Translations under genes and position numbers: made by a program
Source: Petrosia ficiformis
Lineage: Eukaryota > Porifera > Demospongiae > Haplosclerida > Petrosiidae
Assembly: GCA_947044365.1 (NCBI GenBank)
Contig: OX345640.1
Span: 3,584,001-3,648,000, forward strand
Length of the DNA: 64,000 nucleotides
Direction: 5' to 3'
Shown: positions 52,801-61,787 of the stretch, piece by piece
How the letters are laid out: each line of letters begins with the position of its first letter
Position numbering within the stretch: position 1 is the stretch's first letter
The notes under the pieces: generated by a model
The model's input: only the letters and a program-made list of their open reading frames with translations
Database searches by the model: none
What the model was told of the DNA's origin: nothing

Positions 52801-54099
52801 AAATGAAAAGAAAAGTAGAACTAATACAACAAATTAGAGCTATGGAGAGTGTTCCTATCATTAGAACAAAATTTGTTGATTTAACTGAGACTGGAGGACA
52901 AGGACTATTGGCTGAAATGTCTGTAGCTGAGGTATGTTGAATATGTTCATATAATATATAACCTACATGTATTAGAGGTGAATATTTAATTGCCTTCTGT
53001 AGTTGAGGGAACGTTTGTCACTGATGAAAATAGCCGAAAATGAAGAAAAAGAGAAAAAGAGGAAAGAAATTGCTGTGGCAAAGGAGGTAACTTAAACTGT
53101 ATAGCCAGAAAATGTGGTGGAAATTATATTTTGTAGAGTAGACACCGAGCACTGTAAAGAAAAGTTGGTGTGAATAAACATTATGGTGTCAGATAGAGCC
53201 ATTATCAGACTCCACCCACAATAACAAAATAGTAGTGCTTTAACTAAACCATAAAATTTGATTCACTGCCAAAATTTCAAGCATAAATTTATCCTACATT
53301 TTTCATTACAGGTCAAAGATCAACGTTTGAGTGACACACTAGATGCCATCAGCAGGCACAGATCAGAACAGAACTGTAAAACAAATCTGAGGTACATTGT
53401 ACTTGAGACATAAGAAGACATCATAATGATTGTAGTATTTGTACATGTGTGTTCCTTTTAGACAGGACCATCAAAAGAAAATCTTCAAGCAACACATGGA
53501 GACACACAACAAACAATTAACTGATTTACAACAAAGATTAGAGACCAAGAAGAAAGGTGAGTCTGGTGTAGTAATAAACATTAGAAATCATATCAAACTT
53601 CCTTTATGATCAAATAGATTATAACATTCTCATCTTATTATTTCAGAAAGAGAGAAAATAAAGCAAGAAACAAGTCTTGTGTCATGCAAAAGCAAGGTAA
53701 TGTTTTAGTTACTGGATTTAATTTCATGAACATGCTCAATAGTCAAAATAGATCATGATCAGTGATGGTCTGCATGAAAATTAACATAGCAAAAAAACTA
53801 ATCTACTATAATGCAATGCATATACAATGGACTAAGTTATTCATCAAAGCATGTTTTAATATTAAATGCATGTTCTATTGATTACTAATTATTATTTTGT
53901 CTTGTTGTGTTCCCTATCAAACAGAATATAAAGACTAACTCGCAAAGAGTATTGAAGACACCTTCTAATGGTCAGGTTTCTCAATCGGGATCTGTATTAG
54001 AAACCTTATTGAGGTACACTTAATATCTTAATTTTATAAATCTGATGAGTACATTTTCTTTCTTCCTTTCATAGGACAACTACTATTTCAAACTCTTAA
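29009..54099 (+). CDS. CFAP99: Cilia- and flagella-associated protein 99, complete, 26 exons
   Basis: Axonemal protein of motile cilia. Exons: 29009-29131, 30544-30618, 32971-33040, 37553-37647, 39467-39520, 40297-40355, 44170-44261, 44483-44541, 45494-45520, 47395-47475, 48366-48434, 48585-48622, 50143-50188, 50254-50342, 50883-50952, 51432-51476, 51611-51700, 51859-52000, 52074-52126, 52791-52931, 53003-53086, 53312-53391, 53462-53556, 53647-53696, 53925-54013, 54075-54099. Every junction is GT-AG and every phase agrees, giving 646 residues. The N-terminal half carries family motifs: AGCIRYNTLMKVVVDGYY (58-75), FRLEELG, FLKFVFNENNLYGWIKDEW (122-140), then the proline-rich PFDLTKPKPRQV. LNTAAILREGARIQ and LSYEEAIIARQNF follow. 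The C-terminal half (about 300-640) is charged and probably coiled coil, with IRTKFVDLTETGGQGLLAEM near 480-500. The start gives an N-terminus of the expected family form. If the last intron is retained, the protein ends at a TAA at 54021-54023. AATAAA at 54175-54180. Confidence 0.92.
29148..29182. repeat. (TA)n microsatellite
   Basis: About 35 bases of TA just after CFAP99 exon 1. Confidence 0.95.
29726..30031. repeat. 153-bp tandem duplication, almost identical copies
   Basis: CTTGCTGAGTCTAGTTGCTG begins at 29726 and again at 29879. I see only one substitution between copies (CTATCC against CTGTCC). CFAP99 intron 1. Confidence 0.95.
30065..30290 (+). mobile_element. Repeat family C, copy 1
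   Basis: AGAAATTCTGTGAGCTATAT, CAGACTAATATATATTTGCT and GTGGGTTTCTAACATTGATA match the reverse strand of 47905-48270 in order. CFAP99 intron 1. Confidence 0.7.
30715..30870 (-). pseudogene. Fragment of a third twin frizzled-CRD-like gene
   Basis: Read on the minus strand this gives IETWTSDWITEWMFNYLKKI followed by DEYVESILQTISLNEK. It is a close match to LETWTSDYITEWMFNYLKKI followed by DEDVEITLQNIPMSEK in copy A. Nucleotide similarity continues a little further upstream with gaps. The downstream part diverges before the conserved Cys residues, and the open frame runs into unrelated sequence. It lies antisense in CFAP99 intron 2, about 2 kb from copy B, so it is a broken tandem duplicate. 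Confidence 0.8.
32195..32430 (+). repeat. Family A fragment followed by repeat D copy 1
   Basis: 32195-32285 (AAACAAGATGTATGGAGAAA to TTGACTTTCTCATG) is a worn family A start. From 32290, CCTCAGAAAAATGTTCATAA and TTAGTTTGGAATGACC match 39805-39935. Confidence 0.6.
34690..35150 (-). mobile_element. MITE family A', second copy of the variant
   Basis: The minus strand starts near TCATTCATTACTGATGGCAC and ends GTGGGATGGCCTTATGGGCC, in the same order as 7580-8066. Confidence 0.6.
35154..35428. repeat. About 135-bp tandem duplication
   Basis: TAATATATCTTGTTACAAAC, GTTGAATGATATTCATGTGT and GACATATCAAACAG occur twice; the first copy has an extra ATT run. Confidence 0.9.
35723..36080 (+). mobile_element. 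MITE family A, copy 6
   Basis: Starts AAGATATATAGAGAAAAAAG and ends AACAATCATAGGGATGGCCC, with a short internal deletion before CACCTCTCGCACAAGTGACA. CFAP99 intron 3. Confidence 0.8.
37985..38705. repeat. About 105-bp tandem array, seven copies
   Basis: GATAAAGCAATTAGTAATAA followed by ATAAAATTAA, ACATGTACATG and AGAGTAAAAAAGCTTTC recurs seven times. CFAP99 intron 4. Confidence 0.9.
38720..39190 (+). mobile_element. Repeat family E, second copy, with flanking palindromes
   Basis: TAAGCCATTGTGGGTGCTTG and GCTAGCATGCTAGGCACATG are the reverse strand of the element at 19620. On each side lies ATTTTAATACATGTACATGA-like sequence folding around ATGATGTCATCAT. Confidence 0.65.
39235..39430. repeat. 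About 63-bp tandem repeat, three copies
   Basis: GAGTAATTAATATTTTTAGT, TTGAGTATATTCTATATATA and CATGTTTATAGAG recur in order, ending 37 bases before CFAP99 exon 5. Confidence 0.9.
39700..39785. repeat. 12-bp tandem repeat (ACAATCTACAAT)
   Basis: Seven perfect copies in CFAP99 intron 5. Confidence 0.97.
39805..39935 (+). repeat. Repeat D, copy 2
   Basis: CCTCAGAAAAATGTTGATAA, TTAGTTTGGAATGACTAAC and ATATAATTATCCTTCCCATT match 32290-32430. Confidence 0.7.
41645..41858 (+). mobile_element. MITE family B, copy 1
   Basis: Termini TTTTTGATAAG and CTTATCAAAAA are exact inverted repeats. The body has CATATGGCGCACCATTGGCC and AGCCAATTTGGCCCAAGCTT. CFAP99 intron 6. Confidence 0.85.
42536..42720 (+). 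mobile_element. MITE family B, copy 2
   Basis: TTTGATAAGCTTATATGGCG to GCCCATGCTTCAAAAC; same order as copy 1, right terminus lost. CFAP99 intron 6. Confidence 0.82.
43060..43560. repeat. About 85-120-bp tandem array rich in GTAT
   Basis: Units with CAGACTATAATCTTATATGT, TATAGATAGAACACTGTTAT and GCAGTATATACATTGTG recur about five times. CFAP99 intron 6. Confidence 0.88.
44285..44313. repeat. (AC)n microsatellite
   Basis: About 28 bases of AC in the short intron between CFAP99 exons 7 and 8. Confidence 0.95.
45690..46110. repeat. About 110-bp diverged tandem repeat
   Basis: TTGTGATATTATTGTTATTA, ATTCATTAACCTCCTATGCG and a CACTCACAAGATCATTAAAC-like piece recur three to four times. CFAP99 intron 9. 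Confidence 0.82.
46590..46800. mobile_element. Partial copy of the 894-bp foldback element
   Basis: GTGTTGTTTTAGTTAACTAT, TTAGTAAGGCTAAACTATAA and GTATAACTAAAAATGG follow its right arm. CFAP99 intron 9. Confidence 0.65.
46850..47160. repeat. About 20-bp tandem repeat (ATTATACTTAATATATATGT)
   Basis: More than a dozen imperfect copies in CFAP99 intron 9. Confidence 0.92.
47905..48270 (-). mobile_element. Repeat family C, copy 2
   Basis: The minus strand reads CAGAAATTCTGTGAGCTATG, then the GACTAATATATATTTGCTAT piece and GTGGGTTTCTAACATTGATG, as at 30065-30290. CFAP99 intron 10. Confidence 0.7.
48665..49060 (+). mobile_element. MITE family A, copy 7
   Basis: AAGTGTATATAGAGAAAAAG to AAAGCAATCATAGGGATGGC, inserted about 40 bases after CFAP99 exon 12. 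An ATGACGTAACTTCCTTAACT block is well kept. Confidence 0.85.
49070..49165. repeat. Fragment related to the inverted-repeat element at 61055
   Basis: GAGATTGGGATGGTACC, GGAACAAAACACTTCCATAT and AACCCTATATAAGTATA resemble pieces of 61055-61652. Confidence 0.4.
49461..49862 (+). mobile_element. MITE family A, copy 8 (best preserved termini)
   Basis: TATCCCTATGATTGCTTTA near the left end is the inverted match of GAAAGCAATCATAGGGAT near the right end. Full internal structure, with a TA microsatellite. CFAP99 intron 12. Confidence 0.88.
49915..49998 (-). repeat. tRNA-like sequence (SINE head or tRNA pseudogene)
   Basis: On the minus strand: CTGGTAG pairs with CTACCAG, TAGCTCAGTGGTGAGAGC is an A box and D arm, and CTGGGTTCAATTCCCAG is a closed T arm with the B box. 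Six extra bases lie between acceptor and D arm, and the anticodon stem does not pair, so it is probably not a working tRNA. Confidence 0.65.
52322..52489 (-). mobile_element. MITE family B, copy 3
   Basis: Reverse orientation: GAAGCATGGGCCAAATTGGA at the left and ACGAGCTTATCAAAAAT at the right. CFAP99 intron 19. Confidence 0.82.
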
Positions 54100-54174
54100 A
54101 ATATTTTTTTAGACTGATATTACGGCAATTATCACTATTGAATATTTAAATTATGGCACAGTTACATGTATGTA

Positions 54175-54180
54175 AATAAA
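54175..54180 (+). terminator. Candidate poly(A) signal of CFAP99
   Basis: AATAAA 75 bases past the predicted stop at 54099. Confidence 0.4.
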
Positions 54181-55153
54181 GTATGGTATTATAAGGGATT
54201 TCTTGATTACTTTATAATTTGTTATAAGCAATGTATAAACCATTAAATGCTTGCTACTGGTGACAAACTAAATAAATTATGTTCACTGTAATCTATTCTA
54301 ACTGACAAAGCATATTGGTGTATTTTTGGGAACTAAAAAGAACTAATTTGAAGAATCAATGAATATATAATCAATTTTACTTGGCCTAATTTTTGTGAGA
54401 TACTTAACTTGTGATGAGGACATGGGATTTATTGCCCTAATTGGGGTACCAATGGCTGGGAATAGTCTGGCTCAGCGTGACTAGACTGGGAATAGGTGTG
54501 CCTGGAATGGCAACATATGTCCTTTGTTAATTCAAGTAATGTTCTAACATCACAGTTTTTTTTCAATATAAAGTACATATGAAGAGTTTAGAATTGGGCA
54601 AAGTGTCACACAAGTGAGTTGGAGCTTGATTAGTTGGTTGGTTGGTTGGTTGGTTGGCCTTTAGTTCGGATACTATATTATCACAATGATCTATTATTTA
54701 TTATAGTGTTAAATTCAGGCAAGTATCTTGCGTTCATCTGTAGTGATAATAATTATTATTAGTATTACTGTGACCCACCATATAATGGTAATTTTAAAAT
54801 TCCCCCATCATGAACTGCTGTTATGATGTTATAAACTGGACTTTTTGTTTTCATTCATTACAATACATTGTTTATCAAAAACAAAGTTTCAATCACATAT
54901 ACATGAAACTGTACTATAATTATAATAATGGTGCTGCCACCATCATCATAATTATAGTACAGTGTAATTTGAACTTTGATACAATTATTTGAGATACACT
55001 TAACAAAAATACTATGACGTAATCTTGTTGTTCAGTACAGGGATAAATAACTTACTCCTTGTTTAGTCAAATAGTTTAACGGAAGGTTGTTTGTGTGAAG
55101 ATTCGACTGACACCTTGCAAGTCTGTTGTATGAAATATAAAGGCAGTGTAGCA
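54181..55153. other. Intergenic, CFAP99 to IgGFc receptor 1
   Basis: No coding exon seen. The last 100 bases resemble the region just upstream of the paralogue (GAAGGTTG, CTGTTGTATGA, CAGT before the ATG) and so probably hold the promoter and leader. Confidence 0.55.
54633..54657. repeat. (TTGG)n microsatellite
   Basis: Six TTGG units 3' of CFAP99. Confidence 0.93.
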
Positions 55154-58100
55154 ATGAAGTATCACTTACTCATTCCCTTTGTGTTGGCACTCGGAAGTAA
55201 TTGTAAGATTAAATGTTTGTCCAACCACATTGCAACATTCTTATCATTATTTTTTCTCTTAACAGTTCTTACTGTGAATAGTAAAGAACTCTCAACCTAT
55301 GGAAGTGACTTCTACATTGGTTTTCTGAGGCAATACTTGGCAGATGGAACAATTCAAATCAGGGTTCATACATTTGAGACCTCCTCAGTATCTTTCAGTA
55401 TTTCCTCAAAGACTGGATATAATTATATTGGAACAACATCTGCAAGTAGTCCAGCTACTGTAACTATCCCTACATCATTTCAAGTGAGAGATAGTGGATA
55501 TGAGTATCGTAATCTTGGACTCCACATTACATCACTCCCTACAAATCCAATTACTGTCTTTGTTATTGGATATACTGGAGCAGATACTCCTCGACTAACA
55601 CATGTGGCTCATCCATATCTGGAACAACTAACTACTGCATACACGTATTATGGGGTTTCTGCTGATGTTTTATCACTTACTTTATTCAGTCAAGTATTGC
55701 TGGTTGGTTGTCGAGATAATACAACAGTCACAATCACACCCACTCAAAATATATCTATTCCTGAAAATCCACAGTTATCTGATGGCGTATATTTGAATAT
55801 ATCTGCAGGTGACAGTCACACATTTACACTTCATGAACTACAGTCCCTATTACTAAGGGCAATATATGTTGATCTTAGTGGAACTAAAATTGTTTCTAAT
55901 CATCCATTGACAGTTGTTGGTGGACATGATTGTGCACAAATACCTACTGAATATGGTAATTGTGATCCTATTAGTACTCAAATACCACCGACTGTCAACT
56001 GGGGAAATAGTTTCATATTACCTCCATTAACAAGTCGTACTAATGGGCAACGATACAAAATTATAGCATCTGAAAACAATACTATAGCAGAAATAAAATG
56101 TGGAACAAATGTAAAGGAAATTATAGTACTTTCAAATGATGGAGACATTCACCAGTTTGACACAAACTCTAGTGAATATTGTACAGTACTAACTAGTAAT
56201 CCTTCATATGTGGCTGAGTATGGGTTTGGACGTGACTACCTTAGTGATGGATATGGTGATCCACTTCTTATAACAATACCTCCATTGGATCAATATATAT
56301 ACAGTGTCACATTCTCATCCTTTGTAACCATACCAAATAACTATTTCACCATTTTGATACCTAATGACCAATACTTCAACCAGACATATGTATATAATGG
56401 ATTCACACTTACCCCTACCTGGACTACTATATACTATCCCAATGGATCAATTGCTGGATATGGATATAGTGCTCAGTTTAGTGGTACTGTCACTATTAGT
56501 CATAGTAATGTTAATGGTAGTATATTTGTTACAGTGTATGGATTTGTCGAATATGGCGGTTATGGATACACCGCAGGAATGAAACTGAACCCTCTTAATA
56601 TTGACATTGACTTACCAGAAATCAGCTTCACATCAGAAAAGTATTGTATAGGGGAAGGAGAAGGAGCGGTTGTCATAGTCCTGGGAAGATATGTGGAAGT
56701 AACTCGGTCAGTGTTTATTAAATTAAAAATATTGTCCTCACAAGTTGGTACTGCTAAAGGTAAGAAACTACAATTTCTGCTCATACTCAGAATTGAGTAA
56801 GCTTACATTTTTAAAACTCCTTTTATTTTATTTTATTTATGATGGAGTTTTCTTTTATTTCAGAGGGAGTTGATTACATATCAATAAATGAAATAGTCAA
56901 TTTCCAATCAGGAGAGACATTTAAAAATATAACAATCACAATACTGGATGATACTTACGTAGAGGGAACAGAATACTTTATTTTGAAGATTGAGTCAATG
57001 GAGGGAGATGTCACCTTTTCTGTTAGTGAGGCTGTTGTGGCAATAGAGGATGATGATGGTAAAAATATATCTTGTTAAATTGTTATGCTTATTTAAAAAT
57101 GATAACTATATTACTGTATAATAAACATTTGGCATTTTGAAAGCTAATTATTATTTGCAAACAATCATCTGGTAGAAAGGAAAATAGCAAAGTGTGGACT
57201 AATAAAATGTCCTATTTATCTTAAAGTACGTATATAATTAATTTATATATTTAAACTATGTCTATGATGTAGTTACTTTTCATGTATCATGGGAGTTATA
57301 AGCACTCCAAGTGCAACTTAACTCTCCCTGACCTGACCACAACTGTTGACACTGGTTCCTGTAAAGTACAAATGCTTATAACATCCTTGAGAAAGTAGTC
57401 CCGAGCTTTGCCCTCAACCACTCTTCCCATTGGTTATATATAAGCCCATAATGCCTACTAGGCAGGTTAATATCTCAAATCTCAAATCTCAGATCTCAAA
57501 TCTCAAATCTCAAATATATAATATATAATATGTATAATGTAAAATATCTACTGATTATTCAGATATTCAACACATATATTATGTTTCTTAGTTTTGAAAA
57601 TTGGATTCACTAGTGATTCTTCAGTTGTAACTAGTGATGGTGAGACAAAATTCAAAATTGGAATTTTGTCTGGAGAAGTGCAGTTTGGTGTATCAATACG
57701 TGTAAAACTAACTGCAATTGGACCAACAGAAGGTATCAAACTTGTATAGGTAACAATATGCTTATGTTCACAAGTACTGACTTCAGTATTGGCCTAGTTA
57801 ACTTTAAATTATGATGTTCATTTATATATATATATAATTATAATTATATATATATATATTATATATATATAATTATAATATATATATATAATTATATTGT
57901 TTATAACAAAATTTAATATACAATTATATAATTATACTTGTATGACACGTGTTCTAATAATACTATTAGTATACCTATATTACTTAATGTTATAAGTATT
58001 TCATTCTGATTACAGATGAGACAAACATTTGTATTGCTGAGTTCAACTACTATGCTCAGAACTATACAATTGAGACAAATTTTTCCCATGTTATTTCTGC

Positions 58101-58704
58101 TGAAAGTTACACTGAGGCTGCATCATGGATTGTACAGTTATCATCAGATTCACCTGATATTAATATTATATTAGATCCTAATCAGGTTTATATGAACACA
58201 CAAACTCCAACCAGTTTCACATTGAGTTCATCAAAGGATACAGAAACTTCAACCAGATCCGCATTGAGTACATCAAAGGATACAGAAACTTCAACCAGTT
58301 CCGCATTGAGTACATCAAAGGCTTCCATGAGTACAGGAACTGCATACAACGCACTCACTTCCTCATTGAGTGCATCAATAGTAATCACTACATCAGCTTC
58401 GAGTTCATGTGAACCAACTTTACAACAGTTGGGTATATACATTGGTGCTGCACTATTTGCACTATTTCTTCTAACACTAATAATATGTATAGTTGCAATA
58501 TCTCTTTGCTGTGTATATCGTAAACGTAGAGTACTCCAAGTTGATGTTGATTCTTATCCTATGCATCCAAACACATATATAAATGATTCTTACTGCGAGA
58601 TGCATCATTATCGTAAGGGTTCCCTTCCAAGCCTTCCAGATAATGAGATATATGCAAAGATTGATATCGAGGAGGAATACGTGGATATGAAAGGCTTTAA
58701 ATGA
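55154..58704 (+). CDS. IgGFc-binding/Calx-beta type I receptor with tyrosine-rich tail
   Basis: Exons 55154-55196, 55266-56759, 56864-57058, 57592-57732 and 58016-58704 join in phase to give 853 residues. Exon 1 plus the start of exon 2 encode a signal peptide (MKYHLLIPFVLALGIVLTVN). Residues about 25-480 match the IgGFc-binding N-terminal domain of FCGBP-type proteins: repeated VTI and DNTTVTITPTQ strands, DLSGTKIVSNHPLTVVGGHDC, CDPISTQIPPTVNWGNSF, YKIIASENNTIAEIKC. Residues about 490-575 form a Calx-beta domain (ISINEIVNFQSGETFKNITI, EGTEYFILKIES, AIEDDD). A second, weaker beta domain spans about 578-680. A Ser/Thr-rich stalk with 14-residue repeats (about 689-727) leads to one membrane helix (about 763-790), a KRR stop-transfer and a 60-residue tail. 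Tail motifs are YIND, YCEM, YAKI and YVDM. Upstream ATGs in the same open frame (55091) are rejected because the signal peptide starts here and the paralogue shares this start. Confidence 0.9.
57472..57514. repeat. 7-bp tandem repeat (TCTCAAA)
   Basis: Six copies, one with a G, in the intron between exons 3 and 4 of the IgGFc receptor. Confidence 0.92.
57820..57905. repeat. TA/ATAATTAT simple repeat
   Basis: Compound TA run in the intron before the last exon of the IgGFc receptor. Confidence 0.9.
58209..58325 (+). repeat. 42-bp coding repeat in the receptor stalk
   Basis: Two full units and a partial one encode SALSTSKDTETSTS-type 14-residue repeats, a probable O-glycosylated stalk. Confidence 0.92.
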
Positions 58705-58883
58705 TCCTTTTACCAAGTTGTTTTTTTATTGTTTTTTGTTTTTTTCTTTTGTAGCTAGTATGACAACATTTCAGAAAAAATAGTAAATTCAGTACTGTAC
58801 ACAAATAGTTTACATAATTATGTAGTGTCATAACAAGTGTGTATGATATTATACTGTCTGTAATGTTAATAATACACAATTTA

Positions 58884-58884
<1 letters not shown>

Positions 58885-58980
<96 letters not shown>

Positions 58981-58990
58981 TATATATATA
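58885..58990. repeat. (TA)n microsatellite
   Basis: About 105 bases of TA with small interruptions, 3' of the IgGFc receptor. Confidence 0.96.
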
Positions 58991-60514
58991 GCATATATAA
59001 TTGTTTTTATTTTGATCATACTCTATTTTACTGATTATACAACCTGTATATATAGTGTGGATACAGTTTTTTTGAGTGCTCTTACTACAGCAGTACAGTA
59101 TGCGAGTATATATATAGTATTTGAGTCAAGGCAATGGCTGTGCAATGTATGTAAATAATTATTAGTTAATTTGGGGCCAATCTGCTCTCTCAGTGGCCCT
59201 GATGAAAATAATTATCAACTAAAAACTAAGTAATGATTATTCATGTCTGTTTAAACAAATGAACATTTCCTGATGACTTACAGTATCATTTCATAAATGT
59301 TGTTGAGACCACACCTTGAACGTAAGGTTCTGTCCATCTATCATGCAAAATGTCTACATATATGCAGGTTATATTGGCAGTGTATAATTAATTATGATGA
59401 TGATGGCACACTTTAGTAGTATGTGATGATAAGTGAACTTTTGATTTCTTTATGACTCGTGTTTACTCTAACTATACTTATGTTGGGTATGTTGTGTGGA
59501 AGTGGTTAATTTAATTTTGTTGCGAAGTTACTATTCCAATCTTGTTTCTGTGCCTTTTCAGTTTTGATATCCCTATGTACTCTTTAAAATGTTTATATTG
59601 TGCTTTATTTAAAATCAATTAATTGGTGGTACAGAATGTGTTTTGAATGAAAGTGTTGTATCAGTAAAGGTAAATTGGAATACATAATTATTGCACTTCA
59701 TTATGTATGCATCTTACTATTGGCAGTGGTTAGTTGTGGTTTTGATTCTTGATTTTTTAATTCAGTGTTCTGTCATTGTTTTGAAATTAATATTGATACA
59801 TATGTACATAGCACTGTTTGATGACCCCAACCTTATATGTTTTAATTTTTTACTGTTGTCGTAAAATAGTTTGATTTTTCAGTTGGTTGCCACATGTTGT
59901 TGAATTCAAGTTATAAAGAGTAGCAACATTTGGTGTTAAGAGTGTGGTTATTCAAACTTATAACAAAGACTAGACCTAAATAAATTGACAGACTTTTGTA
60001 GCTTTAAAAATTCTGGATTCGTATAGACATTTGTCATTACACTCTCCCGCTATTAAATTGCATAAGATTAACTGATACCATTCCCTTAGGAAACCTGACA
60101 TACAACACATTGGAATATATGATGTACATCTAATTTATAAGATGAACAAATTTAATAACCATCATAATGAATTCCATGTTATGTCAGTAGTGCTAACTGG
60201 TGCTGGAATTTTGTTATTTGTACAGTAAATTAAAATTGTAAGATAATAGTAATTATGATATCATAGTAATAACACTTGTCATTACTTAATATAATATTGG
60301 CTGCAAAATTCCAAGAACAGCGAATTGTGGTCAAAATCATTCCCCATTTGGAGAAGAAAGTGGGTATATACTACATTATATTATATAATGCACATACGTA
60401 CATTATATTTTATAGCTTACTTGGTCACTAGCAATAGACTGCAGTACTAGTCCCTGACAGTTGCAAGAAGAAAGAAACTGTGAGTACGTATATTAATTAT
60501 TATGATGATTATTA

Positions 60515-60613
<99 letters not shown>

Positions 60614-61054
60614 TATGTTACCATGGTCACTAGCTATATACTGTATTTTTGATAAAATACTGGTCAATCACGAGAAAGATTTCTCACTTTCAACAGATGC
60701 AATGCACAACACTTGACATACATACAGACATGCTCTATTGTTAGAGTACAGCTAACTCTGTACTCTAACTGGCTCCAGCTTCAGTTAGCGTGCAGTTGTC
60801 TGTATTCTAACATAATTCATATATTATGTAATTTATATAACATACCCTATATACTTCACAGTGATCAGTGTACAGATTTACATTGGTGTTTTCAAAATAT
60901 ACTCCAAGTAACTTGAAGTAAGCTAAAACATTTAGCATTTAGAATTAGATAATACATGCATGATTAATTATATTAAACCGTTGTTTGTGGAGTATATACA
61001 ATTTTATTCTTCTTATATAACAGTGTCTCAGTATAAGTACTAAAAAAATGGTTG
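58991..61054. other. Intergenic between the two IgGFc receptor copies
   Basis: No exon recognised; the longest frames are caused by the TA/GA microsatellite. AT-rich unique-looking sequence. Confidence 0.55.
60519..60612. repeat. (TA)n(GA)n compound microsatellite
   Basis: About 54 bases of TA followed by 40 bases of GA between the two receptor copies. Confidence 0.97.
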
Positions 61055-61652
61055 TCAGTCACAATGATAGAATATAGGGATGTCAAAACCCCAAAAGTAT
61101 ACGAACAAGGTTGAGATGGGTAACAGCAAGAACAAAATTACACTGCAAAAATAGAATTGTTAAAATAACAAATGTATTGGTTAGTACAGTTGCAAAGATG
61201 CAAATTATAATTTAATTTGTCATACAAGTTGCTGTTATGACTGCATGATAAAAGATACTTGTACTATAATCAATTATCTTGTCCAATATCTCATATTAGA
61301 TGCACAAAGAAGGTTTGGAAACCTAAAACGATTTAATTAAAATGTTATTCTGCTTCTTTGTATATCTAATAGACAGTATAAGGATAATTGAAATTGCAGA
61401 TTATTGGATTATACTTACATGTATGTACCCATAATTACAATAGTTATTTTAGCAATTTTGTTTTTGCAGTTTAAACAAACCGCTTCCATATACAAACCCT
61501 ACATAAGTGCATATGTCAATAAAGAGCAAAAGACAAAGTAGCTGTACTTATGTTATATGGAGGAAGCAGTTTGTTCCTGTTGTTACCAATGCCAAGTTTG
61601 TTTGCATACTTTTGTGATTTTGACATCCTCACATATTCTATCATTGTTAGTG
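61055..61652. mobile_element. About 600-bp element with long terminal inverted repeats
   Basis: AATGATAGAATATAGGGATG, AAAAGTATACGAACAAGGTT and GGTAACAGCAAGAACAAA at the left are matched by the reverse strand of GGAGGAAGCAGTTTGTTCCT, AAGTTTGTTTGCATACTTTT and TATTCTATCATTGTTAGTG at the right; arms of about 85 bases. It ends 135 bases before the start codon of the second receptor copy. Confidence 0.75.
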
Positions 61653-61787
61653 AAAACATTTATTATTATTCTTTTATATAATTTATAGAGATCCTTCTTT
61701 TCGGTCAAAGTAATTCAGCAGAAGGTTGGTTATTTGACTAATAGCTACACTTCTGTTGTATGACATATTAAAGCAGTCAACGTAGTA

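Noticed and set aside
55091..55153. Upstream in-frame ATG extending the receptor
   Set aside because: The extension would bury the signal peptide, and the unspliced frame through 55197-55265 is the short first intron. The paralogue supports the start at 55154.
58188..58442. 84-codon minus-strand frame
   Set aside because: Shadow of the repeated Ser/Thr stalk of the receptor on the other strand.
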